Positions 8,946-17,235 of a stretch of 64,000 nt of DNA are shown in pieces. Every line of letters starts with the position of its first letter. The stretch's first letter is position 1. The translations under genes and the position numbers were made by a program. This stretch comes from JBFMHP01 sp964557295 (GTDB lineage Bacteria > Pseudomonadota > Gammaproteobacteria > RBG-16-57-12), in the NCBI GenBank assembly GCA_964557295.1, contig CAZKZP010000012.1:1-64000 (forward strand), read 5' to 3'. Below the pieces are notes generated by a model, which searched no databases, was not told the origin of the DNA, and worked only from the letters and a program-made list of their open reading frames with translations.

Positions 8946-9554
8946 TTACAGACGCAGCCTTGGCTTCTTGATGTACTTCTTGATCTTCTTCTGCCCGACC
9001 CAGACCTTGCGGTTGTCCACTAGGCTGATCAGGGTGAGATCGACCTGAAAATACCGCACCTGCTCCTTGCCTTCGGTGTCGACGATGGAATTGATCGTGC
9101 CCTTCAACATGAAATCCGCGCCGAGCTCCTGCCCCATGGCCTTGCGGGTTTCTTCCGCCGCGTGCAGCTCCTGGTCCTCGCGCTCATCGCGTATCTCGCC
9201 GCGCTCGACCTTGGAGGCGACGAACTCCACGCGGCCGGAGTTGATCAGCTCGCGCTCCATGTCGGAGACGAAGGTGCCGATGCTGATGTGCTCATGGCTC
9301 AGGTTGCGCACCTCGCCGACGATCACCGCCGGCTGCTTGCCCTTCTTGGCGCTGAATTCACCGAGCCACGGGCGCGCGAGCACATCGCGGATCATTTCCT
9401 CGGAGACCAGACGCGAATCGGTGTCGTTCCAGCTGCCGCTCAGATCGCGCACCTCCTCCACCTCGATGCGCTCCACCTTCTTGGCGCACGCCGAAAGCCC
9501 GAGCACCGAGGCGCCCACCCACACCGCTGTCATCAGTCCTGCCAAACGCTGCAT
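8946..9554 (-). CDS. LpoB-like lipoprotein (penicillin-binding-protein activator family)
   Basis: A 202-residue lipoprotein with lipobox LSAC. After the signal, DLSGSWNDTDSRLVSEEMIRD, PAVIVGEVRN, THE-like HISIGTFVSDMERELINSGRVEFV and GADFMLKGTINSI follow the LpoB/PF13036 pattern. In E. coli, LpoB activates the peptidoglycan synthase PBP1B from the outer membrane. The long proline-rich spacer of enterobacterial LpoB is absent, so PBP1B activation cannot be assumed. The C terminus is strongly basic (KKIKKYIKKPRLRL). It sits 2 bases after the LPP20 gene in a four-lipoprotein operon. Confidence 0.85.
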   Translation of the reverse strand: MQRLAGLMTAVWVGASVLGLSACAKKVERIEVEEVRDLSGSWNDTDSRLVSEEMIRDVLARPWLGEFSAKKGKQPAVIVGEVRNLSHEHISIGTFVSDMERELINSGRVEFVASKVERGEIRDEREDQELHAAEETRKAMGQELGADFMLKGTINSIVDTEGKEQVRYFQVDLTLISLVDNRKVWVGQKKIKKYIKKPRLRL

Positions 9555-9556
9555 GC

Positions 9557-10117
9557 TTATTTTCCTCCTGCCATACGATCAAAGATGTTGTCGCCCTGTG
9601 TCTTGATATGTTCCTTCAAACCTTGATTCATCTCGGTGACGGTCTCCGTCGTGTCCTTCACCTGCTTGAGATCCAGTTCGGCCAGCGCATAGACGATGTT
9701 CGTGCGCTTGTCCTTCCAGCGCGCGATGATCTTCGAGCCGGTGATGTTGACCTGGCTCAGCGCGCTGATCTGACGGCTGACCGTTTCCTCGCTGACCTGC
9801 TGCGCGCCGCTCTGCGCCGCGCCGATGTAATCCTTGGAGACCACATCCATATAGGAGGTCAGGATGCGCGCCAGCTCGGCGCGCGCGCGGGCATCGGCCG
9901 TCGACTGTTGCAGCGAATCATCGCCGAGCGGCTTGGAGGAGCCGACCCCGTGAAACAGCCGCCCGCCCCGATCATTGAGCACATTGGTGCCCTCGTTGAC
10001 CCACTCCGGCGCGCCCTTGATGCGCAGATCGCTCTCCACCATGGTCTTGCCGCCGCAGCCGACCAGCGCCAGGGCCAGCACGCACAGCAGCAACATCGTT
10101 TTCACTCTCGTACGCAT
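9557..10117 (-). CDS. LPP20 family lipoprotein, first gene of lipoprotein operon
   Basis: A 186-residue lipoprotein with signal peptide and lipobox LVGC. GAPEWVNEGTN followed by GVGSS and ARARAELARILTSYMDVV is characteristic of the LPP20 domain (PF02169). The ATG at 10117 has a strong CAGGAGGA ribosome site 5 bases upstream and a TATAAT box about 40 bases upstream, so this is probably the first gene of the operon. It resembles the distal LPP20-like gene in fold pattern but is half its length, which suggests ancient duplication rather than recent copying. Confidence 0.85.
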   Translation of the reverse strand: MRTRVKTMLLLCVLALALVGCGGKTMVESDLRIKGAPEWVNEGTNVLNDRGGRLFHGVGSSKPLGDDSLQQSTADARARAELARILTSYMDVVSKDYIGAAQSGAQQVSEETVSRQISALSQVNITGSKIIARWKDKRTNIVYALAELDLKQVKDTTETVTEMNQGLKEHIKTQGDNIFDRMAGGK

Positions 10118-10153
10118 GACAGTCCTCCTGAGTTATAAAGACCCACTTATTTT

Positions 10154-10159
10154 ATTATA
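10154..10159 (-). promoter_or_regulatory. -10 box for the lipoprotein operon
   Basis: The minus strand reads GCTATAATAAAAT here, a perfect TATAAT about 37 bases before the first lipoprotein start. No good -35 is visible in the GC-rich end of the cupredoxin gene, so strength or activator dependence is unclear. Confidence 0.5.
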
Positions 10160-10183
10160 GCTGACGCCCTGCGCCGCCATGCA

Positions 10184-10540
10184 TCAGGCGGCGATGAATC
10201 TGCCAACGTACATGTGCATCTCGCAGGCGAACTCGTATTCGCCCGATTCGGGGAAGGTAAGCGTCACTTCGCGCGGTTTGTTGAGTTCGAGTTCCACCAT
10301 CCGCTCCAGCCGCGCGATGATCACCCGCTGCGCGCAGGGCGTGGCGTCCTGGCGCAAAAACCGCAGCCGCACCGGCTTACCCACGGGCACCTGGATCCGC
10401 GAGGGCGTATACACCCCGTCGGCGACGCGGATGTCGATGGCGTCGTTCACCGCCTGCACCATACGCGGTTTGGCCAGCCAGAACCACCAAACAATCAGGG
10501 CGATCAGGAGCAGGCCGGCGAGATCGATGAGCATGAGCAT
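10184..10540 (-). CDS. Membrane-anchored cupredoxin-domain protein
   Basis: A 118-residue protein: one N-terminal membrane helix (LIDLAGLLLIALIVWWFWLA) followed by a cupredoxin fold. Candidate copper ligands are the Cys in ATPCAQRV and the Cys-x2-His-Met cluster in FACEMHMYVG near the C terminus. The start ATG at 10540 shares one base with the copA stop (TGATG), so the two genes are translationally coupled. Small cupredoxins next to CopA ATPases act as copper chaperones or acceptors at the membrane in other bacteria. That role is inferred here from context plus ligands. Confidence 0.82.
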   Translation of the reverse strand: MLMLIDLAGLLLIALIVWWFWLAKPRMVQAVNDAIDIRVADGVYTPSRIQVPVGKPVRLRFLRQDATPCAQRVIIARLERMVELELNKPREVTLTFPESGEYEFACEMHMYVGRFIAA

Positions 10541-12774
10541 CAGCGTGCCTCCTCGCGCGGACGGAACCGCCGCAGCCGGTTGGCATTGCTCACCACGGTG
10601 ACCGAGGAGAGCGCCATCGCCGCGCCGGCGATGACCGGATTGAGCAACCAGCCGAAGACGGGATAGAACACGCCGGCGGCGAGCGGAATCCCCAGGGTGT
10701 TGTAGATGAACGCCCCGAACAGATTCTGCTTGATATTGCGCAGCGTCGCCTGGGAGACGGCGATCGCATCGGCCACCCCGTGCAGGGAGCCGCGCATCAA
10801 AACGATATCCGCGCTTTCCATCGCCACATCGGTGCCGGTGCCTATGGCGAATCCCACATCGGCCTGCGCCAGGGCCGGGGCATCGTTGATGCCGTCTCCG
10901 ACCATGGCCACCACCGCGCCGCGTCGCTGCCACTCCGCGACCTTGGCGGCCTTGTCCTGCGGCAAGACCTCGGCGATGAACTCGTCCACGCCGACTTGGC
11001 GCGCCACCGCCTGTGCGGTGGCGTGGTGGTCGCCGGTCAGCATCACGACGTGGATCCCCCGCGCCTGCAAGCGGGCGATGGCCGCGCGCGAATCCGGCTT
11101 GACTGGATCGGCCACCGCCAGCACGCCGAGCAGCCGCCCGGCGCGCGCGAGGAAGATCGCGGTTTGCGCTTGCCCGGCGAGGGTCGCGGCCTGCGCCGCG
11201 AATCCATCGAGGGCGATGCCTTGCCGCTGCATCAGGCGCTCATTGCCCAGGACGGTCTCCTGGCCATCGATCCGCGCAACCACGCCGTGGCCGGCGATGG
11301 ACTGAAAGCCGCTGCTCTCGCGCAATTCAAGCCCGCGCGCCTGCGCGGCCTGCACGATCGCCTGCGCCAGCGGATGCTCCGAACCGCGCTCGATGCTCGC
11401 CGCCCAGCGCAGCAGCTCCTCTTCGCTCACGCCCGCGGCCGGATACAGCCCGGTGAGTTCCGGATGCCCCGCCGTCACCGTGCCGGTCTTGTCGAGGATG
11501 ATCGTGGTGAGCTGGCTGGCGCGCTGCAAGGCCTCGCCCTTGCGGATCAGCACACCGGCCTCGGCGGCCTTGCCGACGCCGACCATGATCGACATCGGCG
11601 TGGCCAGCCCCAGGGCGCAGGGGCAGGCGATGATCAGCACCGTCATCGTGGCGACCAGCGCGTAGCTGATCGCCGGGGCGGGGCCGAAGTTCAGCCAGCC
11701 GAGGAAGGTCAGCACGGCGATGATCAGCACCGCCGGGACGAACACCCCGGCGATGCGATCGACCAGCCGCCCGATCGCCGGCTTGGAGGCCTGCGCCTGG
11801 CGCACCATCTCGATGATCCGCGCGAGCACCGTATCCGCCCCGATGCGCCGGGCCTGATAGAGAAAGGTTCCCGCGGTATTGAGCGTGCCGCCCACCACCT
11901 CGTCGCCCGCGCGCTTCTCCACCGGCAGCGGCTCGCCGGTGAGCATGGATTCATCCACCGCCGAGCTCCCGTCGATCACCACGCCGTCGACGGCGATGCG
12001 TTCGCCGGGGCGCACACGCAGCGTCTCATCGATGCCGACCTCGGCGATCGGCACATCGAGCTCCTGGCCCGCGCGCACCACCCGCGCGGTGCGCGGCCGC
12101 AGCCCGATCAGCCGCTTGATCGCCTCCGAGGTCTTGCCGCGCGCCCGCATCTCCAGCGCCGAGCCGACATTCACCAGCGCGATGATCACCATCGCCGCCT
12201 CGAAATACACATGCCGCGCCGCCTCGGGCACCCACTCGGGGCGCAGCACCACCACGGTCGAAAACAGCCAGGCCGCGCCGGTGCCGAGCGCGATCAGGGT
12301 ATCCATCGTGGCGTTGTGCGCGCGGAACGACTTGATCGCGCCGACGAAAAACCGCCCGCCGGTCAACGCCATCACCACCACGCTGAGCGTGGCGATCAGC
12401 AGCCAGAACAGGCGCTCCGGGGGCGTCTGCACCCCCGGCATCACGCCGGCGAGATCCAGCGCCATCAGCGGCACGCCCACCGCCGCCGCGATGCCGGCGT
12501 GGCGTAGCAGGCGGCGGTAATGGGTCATCTCCGCGGCCTCCTTGGCGCTCGTGTCTTCGTCATTCTGCAACAGCGCGGCCGCATATCCGGCCTGGTTGAC
12601 CGCCGCGATCAGCGCCTCGGGCGCTGCCGCCCCGCGCACCCAGGCGGTACGCTCGGCGAGATTCACCGTCGCCTCCTCGACACCCGGCACCGCGCGCAAG
12701 GCCGTCTCCACGCTGTTGACGCAACCCGCGCAACTCATACCGCCGATGGAAAGATGAAATTTCGTATCACTCAT
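10540..12774 (-). CDS. copA: Copper-exporting P1B-type ATPase CopA
   Basis: A 744-residue heavy-metal P-type ATPase that pumps Cu(I) out of the cytoplasm. In order: N-terminal metal-binding domain with GGMSCAGCVNSVE (GMxCxxC), six to eight membrane helices, the actuator motif LTGEPLPVEK, the transmembrane metal site IIACPCALGLATP (CPC), the phosphorylation motif DKTGTVTAG, the SEHPLAQAI nucleotide-site HP motif, and GDGINDAPALAQADVG. It has one metal-binding domain instead of the two in E. coli CopA. It is upstream of, and overlaps, the cupredoxin gene. No CueR-like operator was evident upstream. Confidence 0.95.
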   Translation of the reverse strand: MSDTKFHLSIGGMSCAGCVNSVETALRAVPGVEEATVNLAERTAWVRGAAAPEALIAAVNQAGYAAALLQNDEDTSAKEAAEMTHYRRLLRHAGIAAAVGVPLMALDLAGVMPGVQTPPERLFWLLIATLSVVVMALTGGRFFVGAIKSFRAHNATMDTLIALGTGAAWLFSTVVVLRPEWVPEAARHVYFEAAMVIIALVNVGSALEMRARGKTSEAIKRLIGLRPRTARVVRAGQELDVPIAEVGIDETLRVRPGERIAVDGVVIDGSSAVDESMLTGEPLPVEKRAGDEVVGGTLNTAGTFLYQARRIGADTVLARIIEMVRQAQASKPAIGRLVDRIAGVFVPAVLIIAVLTFLGWLNFGPAPAISYALVATMTVLIIACPCALGLATPMSIMVGVGKAAEAGVLIRKGEALQRASQLTTIILDKTGTVTAGHPELTGLYPAAGVSEEELLRWAASIERGSEHPLAQAIVQAAQARGLELRESSGFQSIAGHGVVARIDGQETVLGNERLMQRQGIALDGFAAQAATLAGQAQTAIFLARAGRLLGVLAVADPVKPDSRAAIARLQARGIHVVMLTGDHHATAQAVARQVGVDEFIAEVLPQDKAAKVAEWQRRGAVVAMVGDGINDAPALAQADVGFAIGTGTDVAMESADIVLMRGSLHGVADAIAVSQATLRNIKQNLFGAFIYNTLGIPLAAGVFYPVFGWLLNPVIAGAAMALSSVTVVSNANRLRRFRPREEAR

Positions 12775-12910
12775 GATTCATTCGACATTGGTTCAATCAA
12801 AAAAATCCTAACACTAAACCGCGCAGGTGCGCATTTTTACCGCTCGCGCTGGATTCACGCATCGAGACATCTTATAGTGTGGGCATTCAATAATTTGCGT
12901 GCTCAGAGCG

Positions 12911-14224
12911 ATGTCAGAGACCTACGAATTCGTGCAGTGGTTCCGCAATTCCGCGCCGTATATCAACGCCTTTCGCGGCCGCACCTTCGTGCTGGCCTTC
13001 GGCGGGGAATGCGTGCTGGAGCCTTCCTTCGCCAACCTGGTCCACGATATCGCCCTGCTGCACAGCCTGGGCGTGAGGCTGGTGCTGGTGCACGGGGCGC
13101 GGCCGCAGATCGATCAGCAGCTCACGCTGCGCGGCGCCGGGAGCCAATATCACAAGGGCCTGCGCATCACCGATGACACGGCGCTCTCCTGCGTCAAACA
13201 CGCCGTCGGCGCGGTACGGGTGGAGGTCGAATCCCTGCTCACCATGGGCCTGGCCAACTCCCCCATGGCCGGCGCGCGGCTGCGGGTGGCCTCGGGCAAT
13301 TTCGTCACCGCCAAGCCGCTCGGCGTGCACGATGGCATCGATTACTGCCACACCGGCGAGGTGCGGCGCGTGGACGCCAACGGCATCAACGCCCTGCTCG
13401 ACCAGGGCTCGATCGCGCTGCTCTCACCGCTCGGCTACTCCCCCACCGGCGAGGTCTTCAACCTGCGCGCCGAGGACGTGGCCGTGAGCACCGCCCGCGC
13501 GCTGAAGGCCGCCAAGCTGATCTATCTCGCCGACGACAGCGAGCTGCTCGACCAGACCGGCCGCCTGCTGCGCGAGATGACCGTGCCCGAGGTCGAGCGG
13601 TTTCTCCAATCCTCGAGTGAACTTTCCGAGGCCACCCAGCGCAACCTCAAGGATGCCATCAGCCTTTGCCGCAGCGGCGTCGAGCGCATCCATTTCGTAC
13701 CGCGGCAGGTCGACGGCGCCGTGCTGCAGGAACTCTTCACCCGCGACGGCATCGGCACCCTGATCAGCGCCAACCGGTTCGAAGGCACCCGCCCGGCGCA
13801 GATCGAGGACGTCGGCGGCATCCTGGAGCTGATCGCCCCGTTCGAGCGCGACGGCACCATGGTGCGCCGGTCGCGGGAGTTGCTGGAGATGGAGATCGAC
13901 CGCTTCACCGTGATCGAGCGCGACGGCATGGTCATCGGCTGCGCGGCGCTCTACCCCTACGCCCAAACCGGGCTGGCCGAACTCGCCTGTCTGGCGATCC
14001 ATCCGGACTACCGGGGGCACGGTCGCGGCGACGCCCTGTTGGACTACATCGAAAAACAGGCCGCTACCCAGGGCATACGGCAGCTGTTCGTCCTCACCAC
14101 CCGCACGGCCCACTGGTTCATCGAGCGAGGCTTTGCCGAGTCCGAGCTCGCCGCCCTGCCGGTAGAGAAGCAAAAACTCTATAACTATCAACGCAAATCT
14201 AAAATCTTTATCAAATCACTGTAA
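12911..14224 (+). CDS. argA: N-acetylglutamate synthase ArgA
   Basis: First enzyme of arginine synthesis: acetyl-CoA plus glutamate gives N-acetylglutamate. About 437 residues: an N-terminal amino-acid-kinase fold (HSLGVRLVLVHGARPQID, the arginine-sensing domain) and a C-terminal GNAT acetyltransferase domain (LAELACLAIHPDYRGHGRGDALLDYIE). E. coli ArgA has 443 residues. The ATG at 12911 matches the family N terminus (E-F-V-Q-W-F-R-N-S-A-P-Y-I-N); an in-frame GTG at 12899 is the alternative. A TATAGT hexamer at 12873-12878 could be its -10 box. It is divergent from copA. The partner enzyme ArgE, elsewhere in this window, is disrupted. Confidence 0.94.
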   Translation: MSETYEFVQWFRNSAPYINAFRGRTFVLAFGGECVLEPSFANLVHDIALLHSLGVRLVLVHGARPQIDQQLTLRGAGSQYHKGLRITDDTALSCVKHAVGAVRVEVESLLTMGLANSPMAGARLRVASGNFVTAKPLGVHDGIDYCHTGEVRRVDANGINALLDQGSIALLSPLGYSPTGEVFNLRAEDVAVSTARALKAAKLIYLADDSELLDQTGRLLREMTVPEVERFLQSSSELSEATQRNLKDAISLCRSGVERIHFVPRQVDGAVLQELFTRDGIGTLISANRFEGTRPAQIEDVGGILELIAPFERDGTMVRRSRELLEMEIDRFTVIERDGMVIGCAALYPYAQTGLAELACLAIHPDYRGHGRGDALLDYIEKQAATQGIRQLFVLTTRTAHWFIERGFAESELAALPVEKQKLYNYQRKSKIFIKSL

Positions 14225-14245
14225 ATCAGAATTTGTACAGGTTTC

Positions 14246-14259
14246 ACTACTTTCGTAGT
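14246..14259. promoter_or_regulatory. Small perfect palindrome in a 204-bp promoter region
   Basis: ACTAC-TTTC-GTAGT forms a short inverted repeat about 170 bases before the SOD-like gene, in an AT-richer region that otherwise shows only an A-tract and the ACCCT/AGGGT pair near 14370-14388. It could be an operator half-site pair or a small hairpin after argA. Low confidence. Confidence 0.25.
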
Positions 14260-14428
14260 ATTGGCTAGGCTGACGGCGCTGCCAGCGGAAGCAGCACCAA
14301 AAAAAACAATCAGCAAAGTGTGATATTCGCCACACCATTAACTCATTTTTTTAAGCAGAATGTCCTTACCCTTCCTGGATTAGGGTTGGTTATAAACTAT
14401 CGCCACTTGGCAAACTTTGGGGGTCCAC

Positions 14429-14968
14429 ATGATCAAGAATACTGTATCCCGTAGTGCTTTCATTTTTTGCAGCCTCTCTCTCATGACCGTATCTACGGCC
14501 ATGGCCGACGCCAGTGAGCTGCAAATCAGCAAAGGAAAATTCAACACCTATGCCTCGGGCCTGGCACGCGCCTATGACATCTCCGGCAATGCCATGATGA
14601 TCAAGACCCCGGCCGGCAGCACCATCGTCGAAATCATGGTCCGCGGACTGTTCCCGAACACCGCCTATGGCGTGCATGTCCACAACAAACCTTGTACTGA
14701 CGCCAACGGCGGCGGCCATTATCAACACGTGGTCGGTGGCGCCGTCGACGCCGTGAACGAAATCTGGCCGGGCTTCACCACCAATGAAACCGGCATCGGC
14801 GTAGGCTTTGCGAAAAACGACTTCCATGCCGGCCCCGACGCGGTCTCCATCGTGATACACGACACCGACAAGGCACGCATCGCCTGCGCCGATCTGGCCG
14901 CCCATGCGCCGAAGGCCAAGCTCAAGAAGAAAGGCTTGAAGAGTCGCCACCATAACCACGGCGAGTGA
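14429..14968 (+). CDS. Secreted copper-only-superoxide-dismutase-like protein
   Basis: A 179-residue protein with signal peptide (cleavage likely after STAMA). The core resembles the Cu/Zn SOD fold: GVHVHNKPC (His83, His85, Cys89), GGGHYQH (His97, His100), SIVIHD (His144) and ARIACADL (Cys153). These match the four copper ligands and the disulfide pair of SodC. The zinc-loop ligands are not evident; that region reads NEIWPGFTTNETG. The tail is Lys/His-rich, ending RHHNHGE. GGGGG lies 5 bases before the ATG, and an in-frame TTG at 14417 is less likely. Superoxide dismutase activity is not certain; copper binding is likely. Confidence 0.75.
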   Translation: MIKNTVSRSAFIFCSLSLMTVSTAMADASELQISKGKFNTYASGLARAYDISGNAMMIKTPAGSTIVEIMVRGLFPNTAYGVHVHNKPCTDANGGGHYQHVVGGAVDAVNEIWPGFTTNETGIGVGFAKNDFHAGPDAVSIVIHDTDKARIACADLAAHAPKAKLKKKGLKSRHHNHGE

Positions 14969-14996
14969 TTCAACCAACACCCACGCCATCGCGTAC

Positions 14997-15024
14997 AGAA
15001 AGGGGGCCCCAGCGCCCCCTTTCT
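14997..15024 (+). terminator. Rho-independent terminator after the SOD-like gene
   Basis: AGAAAGGGGGC, loop CCCAGC, GCCCCCTTTCT is an 11-bp perfect stem, 28 bases after the stop codon. The T run is short (TTTCTATT). Confidence 0.75.
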
Positions 15025-15134
15025 ATTGGCGCATCCACCCGCACCTTTCCTGGGTGAAATCGCATTCTCCTCGTGCTGATCTATGCTTAGCGAGTCATCA
15101 CGGCATGTAGCCGTTTTCGAAGAGGAGAACCGCC

Positions 15135-15542
15135 ATGAACAACCCATTCACCACGTTCGGCGCCTTCAGCTGGTGCGAACTGCTCACCGACCAGCCCGAC
15201 AAGGCCAAGGAATTCTACGGCCAGCTCTTCGGCTGGACCCTGGAAAACATGCAGACGCAAGAAGGACAGCAGGAGTACCTCGTCATCAAGGTGGGCGACA
15301 CCGCGATCGGCGGCATCATGAAAAAGCCTCCGATGGCCAAGGACGCGCCGAATTATTGGGGCACCTATGTCACCGTGAAAAGCGCCGACGACACGGCCGC
15401 CAAGGCGAAGAAGCTCGGGGCCAGGATCCTGGTTCCGCCGACCGATATCCCCGGCGTCGGGCGCTTCTGCGTGCTGCAAGATACGCAAGGGGCGACGCTC
15501 TCGGCCATCAGCTATATCCCGATGGAGAAAAAACCCATGTAA
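15135..15542 (+). CDS. VOC (glyoxalase/bleomycin-resistance) family protein
   Basis: A 135-residue single-domain protein: SWCELLTDQPDKAKEFYGQLFGWTLE at the start and GRFCVLQDTQGATLSAISY at the end are typical of vicinal-oxygen-chelate proteins of the DUF/'VOC family' type. The terminal QDTQGA replaces the usual metal-ligand acid position seen in glyoxalase I, so catalysis is doubtful. An AGAGGAG ribosome site lies 6 bases before the ATG. It is a monocistronic gene, convergent with the HDOD gene. The substrate is unknown. Confidence 0.85.
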   Translation: MNNPFTTFGAFSWCELLTDQPDKAKEFYGQLFGWTLENMQTQEGQQEYLVIKVGDTAIGGIMKKPPMAKDAPNYWGTYVTVKSADDTAAKAKKLGARILVPPTDIPGVGRFCVLQDTQGATLSAISYIPMEKKPM

Positions 15543-15587
15543 GCCCTCCGCTCCGCCGGCGACCAGGCTTGCGCGGCGCGGAGGCCT

Positions 15588-17147
15588 TCAGCGTACGCGC
15601 AATGCCAGCCGCGCGTGCGAGATGATCTGGCAGAACCCCTGGTATTGATCTAGGCCGATCTTACTGCCTGTCGCGCCCATGTCGGCGTAGACCATGCCCC
15701 AGGGCTTGCCTTCGATTCCAAAGCTGGACACCACAAACCCCGTGACACCGCAGCGTGTTTGAAAGTCCGGCGGCAGGCGCGCCACCCAGACCGGCTCAGC
15801 CACGTTTTTCACCCATTGCTGCTGGCTGTGCGCAATCACCTGGGAAAACAGGTCGTGATCGGCATCCAACGGAAATGAAAAATAGGCCTTGAGCGGCTCG
15901 GCCTTCTCCCCCATCGCCAGACGGGCCTGGTACTGATCGCGCGCCGGGCTGAGCAGACACAACACCGCACGATCGAATCCCGCGGCGAGCGTCACGCCTT
16001 CGAGCATCTTCATGATCACCACATTGAGATCGGCCTTGCGCCCCATGATCGAGGTCAGGCCGTTGATGCATTTCAGCAGCAGCTTCGGATCCGCCTCGCC
16101 GCGCGCTTGAGAGACCTCCGCCGTGATGGGAGGCGGCGCGATCTCGACAGCGGCAACAGGCTTCATGGAACGACCGGCGGCATAATTGTGAACAAAATAA
16201 GAATATTGCTGGCTGAGCTTGTCGCGCCAATCGTCACCGGTCTGCGCGACCTTCGGCGCCAGGAGGCGTTTATCGATGCCATACGCGTGGGCCAGCTCGC
16301 ACGCCGCCTGAAAGGCGCTATCGAGCGCCGTCGCCACCTGCGGGGTCTCCAGTCCGCAGATCTTGGCCGCCTCGGCGCACAACTCGGCCATGGGACGTTT
16401 GGTGCGCAGGCGCTGGCGATAGAGATTGGCGACCATCGCCGCGACATGCCCGCCCAGTTGCTGATTGAACTGCGCCGCCGATGCCGCCGGACGGACCTCG
16501 CGTGTGGGCGCCATCCCTAGACTGTTGGCGATTGAGGAGGGGAATCCCCATTCCTGCGCCATGCCTTGGCCGATCTCGGCGAAGGTGGTCTCCAGCACAT
16601 CCTGCTGCACGCGCGTCCAGTCCTTGTCCGTGGACTGAAACAGATATTGGATTTCGAGGTACTGGTCCGGCAAGGCATGCGCGACCAGGATTTCCCCCAG
16701 ATTATGCAGCAGGCCGCCGAGATAACTCTGCTCGGCGTCCTTGACGCCCGCCTTGTGCGCCAGTTCGCGCATGAAGGAGGCGCCGATGAAACTCTGCACC
16801 AGCATGCCGCTGAGTTGCAGCGATTCCTCATCGGCGGAGAAGGTATCGATCAGCTTCAGCGTGAGACAGACATTCCTCACCGTCTCATAGCCCAGCAGCA
16901 TCACCGCCTGCACCACCGAGCCGATGCGCCCGGAGCCGCGATTGTAATAGGCGGAATTGGCGAGCGAGAGCAGCTTGATGCTGAGATTGGCGTCTTTCAT
17001 CACCGCGGCGGCCAACTGCATCACATCGCTTTCGGGATCATCGCTGAGCAGTTGGATGCGGTTGACACTTTCGCTGAAGATCGGCAGATCGCCGGCCTGT
17101 TCAAGCCGTTTCTTGATCTCATGCAGGCTTGATACGCTTTTCAGCAT
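15588..17147 (-). CDS. HDOD domain signalling protein (copy 2 of tandem pair)
   Basis: A 519-residue protein. Residues about 1-210 form an HDOD domain (LPIFSESVNRIQLLSDDPESD, VMKDANLSIKLLSLANSAYYNR, LGYETVRNVCLTL, LLHNLGEILVAHALP). The C-terminal part (about 360-519) looks GAF-like and ends in ISHARLALRVR. HDOD proteins lack the catalytic HD pair and act in signalling and c-di-GMP/pilus-related regulation. It lies 88 bases downstream of a clearly similar gene (17236-18840). The pair arose by tandem duplication and is probably co-transcribed. The regulated process is unknown. Confidence 0.85.
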   Translation of the reverse strand: MLKSVSSLHEIKKRLEQAGDLPIFSESVNRIQLLSDDPESDVMQLAAAVMKDANLSIKLLSLANSAYYNRGSGRIGSVVQAVMLLGYETVRNVCLTLKLIDTFSADEESLQLSGMLVQSFIGASFMRELAHKAGVKDAEQSYLGGLLHNLGEILVAHALPDQYLEIQYLFQSTDKDWTRVQQDVLETTFAEIGQGMAQEWGFPSSIANSLGMAPTREVRPAASAAQFNQQLGGHVAAMVANLYRQRLRTKRPMAELCAEAAKICGLETPQVATALDSAFQAACELAHAYGIDKRLLAPKVAQTGDDWRDKLSQQYSYFVHNYAAGRSMKPVAAVEIAPPPITAEVSQARGEADPKLLLKCINGLTSIMGRKADLNVVIMKMLEGVTLAAGFDRAVLCLLSPARDQYQARLAMGEKAEPLKAYFSFPLDADHDLFSQVIAHSQQQWVKNVAEPVWVARLPPDFQTRCGVTGFVVSSFGIEGKPWGMVYADMGATGSKIGLDQYQGFCQIISHARLALRVR

Positions 17148-17235
17148 CGCGTTGATCCCGGTGATTTAACGGCGCATCTCATGAGCAAGTCATCGACCTG
17201 AAACCCCGTTTGTTTAGCGCCGAATCACGAAGCCT

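Noticed and set aside
12775..12910. CueR-type operator between copA and argA
   Set aside because: No recognisable inverted repeat with a long-spacer promoter; the region is AT-rich with only a weak TATAGT.
14360..14428. Possible riboswitch or sigma-54 promoter upstream of the SOD-like gene
   Set aside because: No GG-N10-GC spacing and no match to riboswitch cores I know; only small hairpins.
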